Positions 1 to 10,456 of a stretch of 64,000 nt of DNA are shown here, piece by piece. Origin of the DNA: Diospyros lotus (taxonomy: Eukaryota; Streptophyta; Magnoliopsida; Ericales; Ebenaceae). How positions within the stretch are numbered: the stretch's first letter is position 1; each line of letters begins with the position of its first letter. The translations under genes were made by a program, and so were the position numbers. The stretch is taken from assembly GCF_014633365.1 (NCBI RefSeq), contig NC_068342.1:4884622-4948621 (forward strand), read 5' to 3'. Under the pieces are notes generated by a model. It saw only the letters and a program-made list of their open reading frames with translations, had not been told where the DNA came from and searched no databases.

Positions 1-326
1 ACATATCAATACTAGAATTTTATTTTATTTTATTTTTTCTAGAAACCCAAAATAATCAAGGGCGCTCTAAGTCAGTCCTGTCAGTTAGGGACGGCATTGA
101 CCACTCACATCATTTGAAAAAACGTGTTTCATAAGTTATTTAAAATAATGTATTATTAATTCCTATTAAACATTCTCTTTGGTGCATCCATGATGGAGAG
201 ACAGAGACCACTTGAGACCACTTAAACATGTCTAGGGTAGTACAGAAATTTAAGGCTTGGTACATTTGTATTAGATAATTAGTTAATTAATACTTATATT
301 ATTTTGCATGTCATATCATTTGTACA

Positions 327-722
327 TGTTGGCACACATTTTTATAACATCCCAAGTGATAGAAATATTCGAGACAACTTACCCTGATAGGTCTATGCGA
401 ACTTCCCAGAGCAGTCATTCATCCTTGAATTACCCCAGATCAAGCACGCTTAACTTGAAAATTCTTTGTCTATATTCAGTCCAAAAGATATGCAGTTGGT
501 GTTGTTTCATTCTTTACTTATTCTCGATATATACTATCATCTTCTGGGCTCTTAGGGTATTACACACATCGTGTTATCATTATGGGGCCCACAGCTACGA
601 GTCAGCTCTCAGCTATCATCTTTCAACGACTAGGAAACCCACCGTACTTATGAGCCCCTCAATCACCCTCTGGACAGTTGCTCTCTGGGTGACCGAGGTG
701 GGACGAACCCGGTGCATCCACA
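327..722 (-). mobile_element. Solo LTR (copy I)
   Basis: A 396-bp insertion relative to the sister cassettes, which read straight from TTTGTAC into CCATAAGTC. It begins TGTTGG and ends CCACA, so it has TG...CA ends, and the flanking GTAC is repeated on both sides as a 4-bp (imperfect 5-bp) target duplication. Read on the minus strand its end has the GGGATGTTA-type motif seen in many plant Gypsy LTRs. The 143-codon plus-strand ORF inside it has no recognisable product and is treated as chance. Confidence 0.65.
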
Positions 723-986
723 GTACCCATAAGTCTTAGAGTCTTAGAATTTAATTGGTGGAGATTTTGTGTAATTTTAAGATATTTGAGGTATATATCA
801 CAATGTGCAATGATACACATTCTTTACATCTATGATTTGTGTGTGGACAATGAGATGAAACTAGATGGCTTTAAAATTTCACAACTGCCACAACTAACTA
901 ATAATACAATTCCCAAATCCTCATATTTTTTTTATTTTCTTTTTTGAGTAATTGTTTCTATATATTGGGAATATATATATATAAGG

Positions 987-1186
987 CTAATGGTTATACG
1001 AAGAAGTAGCTTGAATCTTGTGTCTTCTCCTTTGGAGGAACCTTTGCATAGATCTCTTCATGGAAACACTAAGAGGTGGTGGCGCCACCTTACTTTTGCT
1101 GCCAAAACCACCACCACCAATGAATTATTCTCCCTCTTCATCTTCTCTTTCATTTCTCATCTCACATCCCATATGATTGCTCTAGA
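987..1186 (-). pseudogene. JAZ/TIFY5-like last exon, broken (copy I)
   Basis: Minus-strand relic of the exon that in the fuller copies encodes the Jas motif. A splice-acceptor-like ATAG stands at its start and a TAG stop at its end. The Jas core is still readable (KRSMQRFLQRR, then IQATSSYNH). Upstream, a CGA codon has become TGA (GTG AGA TGA), and the exon is 200 nt long instead of 219, so the frame is broken. No TIFY exon lies upstream on this strand; a foldback element sits there instead. It is a dead 3-prime fragment. Confidence 0.6.
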
Positions 1187-1652
1187 CTATGTGTATACAA
1201 ATATATATATATGTAATCTCACACATATATATAAAATTTATAGTAAAATATTATATAGTAGATAAAGAATCTATTTGATTTTGACATAAATTCTTCAAGA
1301 AATTACAAGAAAAGTAACTGAGAACAAATTTATTGATTTTGAAAGAAGAAATAACGTAGTGATGAACTCTTTTATTGGTAGGTTCGCAGTGACAGTTATT
1401 GATGAGCACAGTTGTCAATTGCTATTTCTATATATGTTTCTTAAGTTTTGATAAAAATTTTAAGAGTAAATTAAAATATTGTAGCAAGATCAAACATTTA
1501 TACTAGTATTGTTATTTACCATAATATTAATAATTAACATAATAATCCTCATTATTTTCCTTTTCAAGGTTGGGGCTATATATATCAAGGTTGGGGCTAT
1601 ATATATCAATGAATATGTGGTTTCATTGGCAAATTATACAAGGAAAAGTCTT

Positions 1653-2015
1653 GGGAGCCCAAGAGGCTTACCGAGCGCCTCACAGAAAAAGGGCAAATAG
1701 ATAAAATTGCTCCTTTCAAATTTTGCAAATTTGCAAAGCATTGTCCCTGCTCTCTCCTCGCTCCCTCCCCCCCCCCCCCCATGGTTGTGCCTCCGCTGTC
1801 TTTGCCTCGCCTTGTAGCTACGGTTCGTGAGGCGAGGCGGCGATGGCAGCGAGGATACGACAGTATGGCAACGAGGCAAAGGCAGCGGAGGCCCGACCAT
1901 GGGAGGGGAGCGAGGAGATAGCAGAGACAGTGCTTTGCAAATTTGCAAAGTTTGAGAGAACAATTTTGTCTTTTTGCCCCCTTTTTGTAAAGCGCTCAGT
2001 AAACGCGTCTGGCCC
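1653..2015. mobile_element. Foldback (long inverted-repeat) element, copy I
   Basis: The left arm (about 1653-1760) and the reverse complement of the right arm (about 1905-2015) are similar over more than 100 bp. Shared blocks include GAGCGC, the AAAATTG block and TTTGCAAATTTGCAAAGCA. The centre is GC-rich with a poly-C run. Because the arms mirror each other, ORFs on both strands read alike (LSNFANLQS on each), so those ORFs are by-products of the palindrome. Further copies lie at about 6820-7183 and 19319-19655, with a left stub near 24750. A transcript across it would fold into a long hairpin. Confidence 0.6.
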
Positions 2016-2393
2016 TGTAATAAAACTCATTTTATAATACTAGGTCAAATTCTACGGTACTATAATTGTATGAATTAATTATTAAAAAATTAGCTTATTT
2101 ATAAATGATTTGATTGTATTTTTGCTCATGAACAAACTCATTTCTTATTTATGAATAAGTTTTATAACTTCTTGTTTATGAACAAATTCAATAATTTGTT
2201 CTTTAACAAATTTAATAATTTCTTGTTCATGAAAAATCTTGATAATAAACTCAAATTTGACTAATTCAACTTAAGCGATTCAAGTTCGAACTAAGCAAGT
2301 ATTGTCTAAATAAAAAAAATATAAGAGTACAAAAGCGAAAATATATATTTGACCATTCAATTTTATTTTATTTTATTTTATTTTTTGTTTTAA

Positions 2394-2877
2394 GGGTATC
2401 TTTGATAATATGAAAATTTTATGAAAAATGTCACATCCGATAAATTGAATTTCATCTTTACTGTTTGAAATACTACATTTCTTATATAATTAAATTTCAT
2501 GATACAATCATTAAAACATGTTTTGACTTATTTTTCATGAAAAATTTCGTTTAGGGAGGATGGTTTTGTTTTTCATGCAAGTTAGAAAAGATAGTTAGAA
2601 AATATTTTCTTTTCTAACTAAATGCTATCAAACACCTTAAAGGTATATTTGATTACATTATTTAGAATTTAATTCTAGATAATGATTGTCTAGAAAACAA
2701 AAATCATCTCACCCCTTGGAAAATGAATTTCATGGAAAGAAAATTTAAATACTTATATCATACACATATTTTTTACAAAAAAATTAAGGGTGTTTGATTG
2801 TTTTCATAAAAAATATATACAATAATTAAACATAGTTAGATAATTTCTATAAAAAATGTGTGTTATCAAATACGGCC
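2394..2877. mobile_element. Tourist/Harbinger-like MITE, copy I
   Basis: A 484-bp AT-rich element. The left end is GGGTATCTTTGATAA and the right end reads GGCCGTATTTGATAA on the other strand, giving imperfect terminal inverted repeats of about 15 bp. TAA flanks both sides (2391-2393 and 2878-2880). The related cassette near 17260 reads through the site without the element (CTCTAAGATTACATG), a natural empty site. A TAA target duplication plus G-rich TIRs fits Tourist/PIF-Harbinger MITEs. No coding capacity. Confidence 0.65.
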
Positions 2878-3588
2878 TAAGATTACATACATGTGGGATA
2901 TGTGAAGGGATTACATGTGTGAGCTTTTTGTTGAATATTTATTATGTTATTGAGAGTTAATCTATGATTATCAGTGTGTGGATATGGTCAGGAAGAATAT
3001 TTGAGATAGATCCAAGTCAAAATTATATAGAAATTAGATTTTAGGGCAAATTAAACTCAATTTTATGCTAGTAATATGTATATTTAGGAGCTTTTAGTGT
3101 GTATTAATTCATTCAAAGTATCCAAAAACTAACATTAGCTATTTTTTTTTTATTTTTTTTTGAGTGAAAGCATGTGATGATATAATGTTAGAAACAAGAA
3201 ACGAGGTTGCTTCTTCATTGGTGGAAGGTTTCCTGGAACTTGCTTTTGTTTTAGTCTCATAGGCTTAGGCTTGATCGTGTGGATCCATTTTGTTTGGTTC
3301 TAGTGGTGGATTTTCTCCTTATCTCCAATATATTCTACTACTCATACGTATTAATACTAGAATTTTTTTAATTTTTTTTTCTAGAAACCCAAAATAATCA
3401 AGGGCGCACTAAGTCTTGTCAATTAGGGACAGCGTTGGCCATTCAAATCATTTGAAAAACGTGTTTCATAAGTTATTTAAAACAATGTATTATTAATTCC
3501 TATGAAACACCCTTAAACTCAAATAATATGACAGAGACCACTTAATTAATATTAGCACCCATAGACATAGAGAGTGGTAAAGCACTTA

Positions 3589-4589
3589 GGCCCGTTTGAT
3601 AGCCAACATTTTTTAAGAAAAAGGTTTTTCCTTCATCCAATTTCTCACTTGTGCACTGTTTGAAGCAATTTTTTTTTTCCAAAGAACTCATTTTCCCATT
3701 TATGATAACGTGAATAGATTTTCCTTCAAATCATGAAAACCAAAATCCTTGGAGGATAGGAGATGGAATTTTCTTGACAATTGAAAATAGCCAACTTACA
3801 GAACAAGAGAGTCGAGAGAACTAGAGAACTAGTAAGCAAGAGAACAAGAGTAAAGCTGGTGGCCGAGAAGGGCGAGGGGCCAAGGAAGCGACTGATGAGG
3901 CGGCGAGAGCATGGCCTAGGCTGAGTCGGCGTTGGCGAGCGACGGAGCCAGATAGAGGCAAGAGCGACTGAGCGAGTATCAACAGGGAAGGGCGAGCGAG
4001 TCAGCGATGATCCGAGGTCCGACGGAAGTAAAGAGATCGAAGATGTAGAAGGGTAGGGGCTGGGCTACGACAGCGAGCAAAGCAAGAGAGGGTGACGGCT
4101 GGGGAATGAAGGAGGGTTTGCAAATTAATATATTTTTTATTTTTAATAATTAATAAATACAAATGTATAAAAATAAAAAATCGTATAAATTAATAAATTT
4201 GGAAAATAAAAAAATGTTAATTTTATGGTTTTATTTCTATGGGGAAATGATTTCATTAACCTAAAATACGTTATTATTTTAATTTTTCTGTACAGGATTC
4301 AATATTTTTTAATACATTTTCACTATCGAATTTCATAAAAAAATGTATTATTTTTCGTGAAAAATAATGCCTATCAAACACGAAATATCAGGAAAATGAC
4401 CAAATTTTATAGAAAACATTACCAATCAAATACCAAAAGATGAAAAATAACATCATTTTTCATGTAAAAAATTATACCAATCAAACAACTAAAACTTTTA
4501 ATTTTCAGGAATTCATTTTTCTTGCAATTTAATTCCCTGAAATTCATTTTCTTTCCACTTAAATTCCACCATTGCAATTAAACGCACCC
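3589..4589. mobile_element. Harbinger-like 1-kb element, copy I
   Basis: It starts GGCCCGTTTGATAGC and ends so that the other strand reads GGGTGCGTTTAATTGC. TTA stands directly outside both ends (3586-3588, 4590-4592), the 3-bp TWA duplication of PIF/Harbinger elements. The centre (about 3840-4110) is strongly GC-rich, with GCGA-rich purine repeats that leave frames open on both strands, but I recognise no protein. It looks like a non-autonomous element. Copies lie at 8757-9757 and 22402-23429, and a left-truncated one at 24806-25653. Confidence 0.6.
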
Positions 4590-4938
4590 TTAAAGTTTCA
4601 CATAAAGTATCAGGATTTGAATCAGTGCAACGATTTGAAAGGCAGAATTATTGCTAAAAAACAATAGTAAGGTTGAAATGCAAGTTTCGCATAGACTGCG
4701 TTAAATGTTCAGTTTTGAGTGTGTATAAACTGTGACTGCATTCGAATTTATCCAATAGTGCATCATGGAGAAAGATCACCTACCCCTAAAGATTAGAAAG
4801 ATCATCTACCCCTAAAGATTAGTCGGATTAAGTTTGAATACCCTAGATGAATAAAAAAAAATGTTGTATTTAAATTTGAAATCTCAACTTAAACATGTCT
4901 GGAATAGTATAGAAATTTAAGGCTTGGTACATTTGAAT

Positions 4939-5165
4939 TAGATAATTAGTTAATTAGCTAATTTTTGTTTTTTTTTAGTGAAATCATGTGGTGATATAAC
5001 GTTAGAAACAAGAAACTAGTGAGATTCTTTATTGGTGGAAGGTCTCCTGGAGCTTGGTTTTTTTTTGTTTTAGTCTCATAGGCTTAGGCTTGATCGTGTG
5101 GATCCATCTTGTTTGGTTCTAGCGGTGGATTTTGTCTTTTATCTCCAATATATTCTACTACTCAT
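4939..5165. repeat. Start of the tandem unit / junction module
   Basis: Similar to 3150-3370, 8320-8535, 17550-17745 and 22018-22170 (GTGAAA..ATGTG.TGATATAA, then a GGTGGAAGGT block). It is the part of the repeated unit that lies left of the window in copy I, and it carries the junction between the two tandem copies at about 4935. No gene seen. Confidence 0.6.
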
Positions 5166-5491
5166 ACATATCAATACTAGAATTTTATTTTATTTTATTT
5201 TTTCTAGAAACCCAAAATAATCAAGGGCGCTCTAAGTCAGTCCTGTCAGTTAGGGACGGCATTGACCACTCACATCATTTGAAAAAACGTGTTTCATAAG
5301 TTATTTAAAATAATGTATTATTAATTCCTATTAAACATTCTCTTTGGTGCATCCATGATGGAGAGACAGAGACCACTTGAGACCACTTAAACATGTCTAG
5401 GGTAGTACAGAAATTTAAGGCTTGGTACATTTGTATTAGATAATTAGTTAATTAATACTTATATTATTTTGCATGTCATATCATTTGTACA

Positions 5492-5887
5492 TGTTGGCAC
5501 ACATTTTTATAACATCCCAAGTGATAGAAATATTCGAGACAACTTACCCTGATAGGTCTATGCGAACTTCCCAGAGCAGTCATTCATCCTTGAATTACCC
5601 CAGATCAAGCACGCTTAACTTGAAAATTCTTTGTCTATATTCAGTCCAAAAGATATGCAGTTGGTGTTGTTTCATTCTTTACTTATTCTCGATATATACT
5701 ATCATCTTCTGGGCTCTTAGGGTATTACACACATCGTGTTATCATTATGGGGCCCACAGCTACGAGTCAGCTCTCAGCTATCATCTTTCAACGACTAGGA
5801 AACCCACCGTACTTATGAGCCCCTCAATCACCCTCTGGACAGTTGCTCTCTGGGTGACCGAGGTGGGACGAACCCGGTGCATCCACA
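5492..5887 (-). mobile_element. Solo LTR (copy II)
   Basis: Identical to the solo LTR at 327-722, with the same ends and the same GTAC flanks, so the insertion preceded the tandem duplication. The other cassettes (near 10150, 18370, 23810 and 26060) have the empty site. Confidence 0.65.
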
Positions 5888-6153
5888 GTACCCATAAGTC
5901 TTAGAGTCTTAGAATTTAATTGGTGGAGATTTTGTGTAATTTTAAGATATTTGAGGTATATATCACAATGTGCAATGATACACATTCTTTACATCTATGA
6001 TTTGTGTGTGGACAATGAGATGAAACTAGATGGCTTTAAAATTTCACAACTGCCACAACTAACTAATAATACAATTCCCAAATCCTCATATTTTTTTTAT
6101 TTTCTTTTTTGAGTAATTGTTTCTATATATTGGGAATATATATATATATAAGG

Positions 6154-6353
6154 CTAATGGTTATACGAAGAAGTAGCTTGAATCTTGTGTCTTCTCCTTT
6201 GGAGGAACCTTTGCATAGATCTCTTCATGGAAACACTAAGAGGTGGTGGCGCCACCTTACTTTTGCTGCCAAAACCACCACCACCAATGAATTATTCTCC
6301 CTCTTCATCTTCTCTTTCATTTCTCATCTCACATCCCATATGATTGCTCTAGA
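6154..6353 (-). pseudogene. JAZ/TIFY5-like last exon, broken (copy II)
   Basis: Copy of the relic at 987-1186 in the second tandem unit, with the same TGA stop and the same shortened length. The readable Jas core is unchanged. No upstream TIFY exon is present. Confidence 0.6.
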
Positions 6354-6819
6354 CTATGTGTATACAAATATATATATATGTAATCTCACACATATATATA
6401 AAATTTATAGTAAAATATTATATAGTAGATAAAGAATCTATTTGATTTTGACATAAATTCTTCAAGAAATTACAAGAAAAGTAACTGAGAACAAATTTAT
6501 TGATTTTGAAAGAAGAAATAACGTAGTGATGAACTCTTTTATTGGTAGGTTCGCAGTGACAGTTATTGATGAGCACAGTTGTCAATTGCTATTTCTATAT
6601 ATGTTTCTTAAGTTTTGATAAAAATTTTAAGAGTAAATTAAAATATTGTAGCAAGATCAAACATTTATACTAGTATTGTTATTTACCATAATATTAATAA
6701 TTAACATAATAATCCTCATTATTTTCCTTTTCAAGGTTGGGGCTATATATATCAAGGTTGGGGCTATATATATCAATGAATATGTGGTTTCATTGGCAAA
6801 TTATACAAGGAAAAGTCTT

Positions 6820-7183
6820 GGGAGCCCAAGAGGCTTACCGAGCGCCTCACAGAAAAAGGGCAAATAGATAAAATTGCTCCTTTCAAATTTTGCAAATTTG
6901 CAAAGCATTGTCCCTGCTCTCTCCTCGCTCCCTCCCCCCCCCCCCCCCATGGTTGTGCCTCCGCTGTCTTTGCCTCGCCTTGTAGCTACGGTTCGTGAGG
7001 CGAGGCGGCGATGGCAGCGAGGATACGACAGTATGGCAACGAGGCAAAGGCAGCGGAGGCCCGACCATGGGAGGGGAGCGAGGAGATAGCAGAGACAGTG
7101 CTTTGCAAATTTGCAAAGTTTGAGAGAACAATTTTGTCTTTTTGCCCCCTTTTTGTAAAGCGCTCAGTAAACGCGTCTGGCCC
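6820..7183. mobile_element. Foldback element, copy II
   Basis: Same long inverted-repeat element as 1653-2015, in the second tandem unit. The poly-C run in the left half differs by one base from copy I. Confidence 0.6.
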
Positions 7184-7561
7184 TGTAATAAAACTCATTT
7201 TATAATACTAGGTCAAATTCTACGGTACTATAATTGTATGAATTAATTATTAAAAAATTAGCTTATTTATAAATGATTTGATTGTATTTTTGCTCATGAA
7301 CAAACTCATTTCTTATTTATGAATAAGTTTTATAACTTCTTGTTTATGAACAAATTCAATAATTTGTTCTTTAACAAATTTAATAATTTCTTGTTCATGA
7401 AAAATCTTGATAATAAACTCAAATTTGACTAATTCAACTTAAGCGATTCAAGTTCGAACTAAGCAAGTATTGTCTAAATAAAAAAAATATAAGAGTACAA
7501 AAGCGAAAATATATATTTGACCATTCAATTTTATTTTATTTTATTTTATTTTTTGTTTTAA

Positions 7562-8045
7562 GGGTATCTTTGATAATATGAAAATTTTATGAAAAATGTC
7601 ACATCCGATAAATTGAATTTCATCTTTACTGTTTGAAATACTACATTTCTTATATAATTAAATTTCATGATACAATCATTAAAACATGTTTTGACTTATT
7701 TTTCATGAAAAATTTCGTTTAGGGAGGATGGTTTTGTTTTTCATGCAAGTTAGAAAAGATAGTTAGAAAATATTTTCTTTTCTAACTAAATGCTATCAAA
7801 CACCTTAAAGGTATATTTGATTACATTATTTAGAATTTAATTCTAGATAATGATTGTCTAGAAAACAAAAATCATCTCACCCCTTGGAAAATGAATTTCA
7901 TGGAAAGAAAATTTAAATACTTATATCATACACATATTTTTTACAAAAAAATTAAGGGTGTTTGATTGTTTTCATAAAAAATATATACAATAATTAAACA
8001 TAGTTAGATAATTTCTATAAAAAATGTGTGTTATCAAATACGGCC
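7562..8045. mobile_element. Tourist/Harbinger-like MITE, copy II
   Basis: Same MITE as 2394-2877 in the second tandem unit, with the same ends and TAA flanks. The coordinates are derived from the 5168-bp offset and are exact to a base or two. Confidence 0.6.
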
Positions 8046-8756
8046 TAAGATTACATACATGTGGGATATGTGAAGGGATTACATGTGTGAGCTTTTTGTT
8101 GAATATTTATTATGTTATTGAGAGTTAATCTATGATTATCAGTGTGTGGATATGGTCAGGAAGAATATTTGAGATAGATCCAAGTCAAAATTATATAGAA
8201 ATTAGATTTTAGGGCAAATTAAACTCAATTTTATGCTAGTAATATGTATATTTAGGAGCTTTTAGTGTGTATTAATTCATTCAAAGTATCCAAAAACTAA
8301 CATTAGCTATTTTTTTTTTATTTTTTTTTGAGTGAAAGCATGTGATGATATAATGTTAGAAACAAGAAACGAGGTTGCTTCTTCATTGGTGGAAGGTTTC
8401 CTGGAACTTGCTTTTGTTTTAGTCTCATAGGCTTAGGCTTGATCGTGTGGATCCATTTTGTTTGGTTCTAGTGGTGGATTTTCTCCTTATCTCCAATATA
8501 TTCTACTACTCATACGTATTAATACTAGAATTTTTTTAATTTTTTTTTCTAGAAACCCAAAATAATCAAGGGCGCACTAAGTCTTGTCAATTAGGGACAG
8601 CGTTGGCCATTCAAATCATTTGAAAAACGTGTTTCATAAGTTATTTAAAACAATGTATTATTAATTCCTATGAAACACCCTTAAACTCAAATAATATGAC
8701 AGAGACCACTTAATTAATATTAGCACCCATAGACATAGAGAGTGGTAAAGCACTTA

Positions 8757-9757
8757 GGCCCGTTTGATAGCCAACATTTTTTAAGAAAAAGGTTTTTCCT
8801 TCATCCAATTTCTCACTTGTGCACTGTTTGAAGCAATTTTTTTTTTCCAAAGAACTCATTTTCCCATTTATGATAACGTGAATAGATTTTCCTTCAAATC
8901 ATGAAAACCAAAATCCTTGGAGGATAGGAGATGGAATTTTCTTGACAATTGAAAATAGCCAACTTACAGAACAAGAGAGTCGAGAGAACTAGAGAACTAG
9001 TAAGCAAGAGAACAAGAGTAAAGCTGGTGGCCGAGAAGGGCGAGGGGCCAAGGAAGCGACTGATGAGGCGGCGAGAGCATGGCCTAGGCTGAGTCGGCGT
9101 TGGCGAGCGACGGAGCCAGATAGAGGCAAGAGCGACTGAGCGAGTATCAACAGGGAAGGGCGAGCGAGTCAGCGATGATCCGAGGTCCGACGGAAGTAAA
9201 GAGATCGAAGATGTAGAAGGGTAGGGGCTGGGCTACGACAGCGAGCAAAGCAAGAGAGGGTGACGGCTGGGGAATGAAGGAGGGTTTGCAAATTAATATA
9301 TTTTTTATTTTTAATAATTAATAAATACAAATGTATAAAAATAAAAAATCGTATAAATTAATAAATTTGGAAAATAAAAAAATGTTAATTTTATGGTTTT
9401 ATTTCTATGGGGAAATGATTTCATTAACCTAAAATACGTTATTATTTTAATTTTTCTGTACAGGATTCAATATTTTTTAATACATTTTCACTATCGAATT
9501 TCATAAAAAAATGTATTATTTTTCGTGAAAAATAATGCCTATCAAACACGAAATATCAGGAAAATGACCAAATTTTATAGAAAACATTACCAATCAAATA
9601 CCAAAAGATGAAAAATAACATCATTTTTCATGTAAAAAATTATACCAATCAAACAACTAAAACTTTTAATTTTCAGGAATTCATTTTTCTTGCAATTTAA
9701 TTCCCTGAAATTCATTTTCTTTCCACTTAAATTCCACCATTGCAATTAAACGCACCC
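8757..9757. mobile_element. Harbinger-like 1-kb element, copy II
   Basis: Same element as 3589-4589 in the second tandem unit, with the same TTA flanks and no coding capacity recognised. Confidence 0.6.
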
Positions 9758-10286
9758 TTAAAGTTTCACATAAAGTATCAGGATTTGAATCAGTGCAACG
9801 ATTTGAAAGGCAGAATTATTGCTAAAAAACAATAGTAAGGTTGAAATGCAAGTTTCGCATAGACTGCGTTAAATGTTCAGTTTTGAGTGTGTATAAACTG
9901 TGACTGCATTCGAATTTATCCAATAGTGCATCATGGAGAAAGATCACCTACCCCTAAAGATTAGAAAGATCATCTACCCCTAAAGATTAGTCGGATTAAG
10001 TTTGAATACCCTAGATGAATAAAAAAAAATGTTGTATTTAAATTTGAAATCTCAACTTAAACATGTCTGGAATAGTATAGAAATTTAAGGCTTGGTACAT
10101 TTGAATTAGATAATTAGTTAATTAATACTTATATTGTTTTGCATGTCATATTATTTGTATCCATAAGTCTTAGAATTTAATTGGCTGAGGTTTTGTGTAA
10201 TTTTAAGATATTTGAGGTATCACAATGTGCAATGTGATACACATTCTCTACATCTATGATCTATGTGTGTGAACAATGAGCATCGA

Positions 10287-10315
10287 CAGATAGATAGATA
10301 GATAGATAGATAGAT
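10287..10315. repeat. GATA microsatellite
   Basis: About seven GATA/ATAG repeats. The paired copy near 26183-26206 is shorter, and the copies near 18500 and 23935 have only two or three units. Confidence 0.85.
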
Positions 10316-10456
10316 TGGGAGAGATGGAACCCGATGGCTTTAAAATTTCACAACTGCCACAGCTAACTAATAATACAATTCCCAATTCCTGATATATTTT
10401 TTTTTATTTTCTTTTTTGAGTAATTGTTTCTATATATTGGGAATTTATATATAAGG

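Larger units (their letters stand above)
1..4938. repeat. Tandem 5.17-kb unit, copy I (left end outside window)
   Basis: This stretch matches 5166-10105 base for base wherever I compared it, apart from length changes in an AT microsatellite and a poly-C run; the offset drifts only from 5165 to 5168. The unit's first about 230 bp lie left of the window, as shown by 4939-5165, which leads into copy II. In order it contains a solo LTR, a broken JAZ last exon, a foldback element, a Tourist-like MITE, a Harbinger-like 1-kb element and AT-rich filler. I see no intact gene in it. Confidence 0.9.
5166..10105. repeat. Tandem 5.17-kb unit, copy II
   Basis: Near-identical second copy of the unit at 1-4938. 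Homology to copy I ends near 10105, where this copy runs on into the JAZ-bearing cassette while copy I runs into 4939-5165. Near-absence of substitutions means a very recent tandem duplication or an assembly duplication. It carries the same internal elements in the same order and no intact gene. Confidence 0.9.

Noticed and set aside
308..739. 143-codon plus-strand ORF (repeated at 5473-5904)
   Set aside because: It lies almost wholly within the solo LTR, starts outside it, and shows no family features; its repeat is due to the tandem duplication.
1634..2037. Several GC-rich ORFs on both strands, with copies near 6880-7205 and 19179-19666
   Set aside because: They read alike on both strands because the element is a palindrome; no start context, splice sites or known domain.
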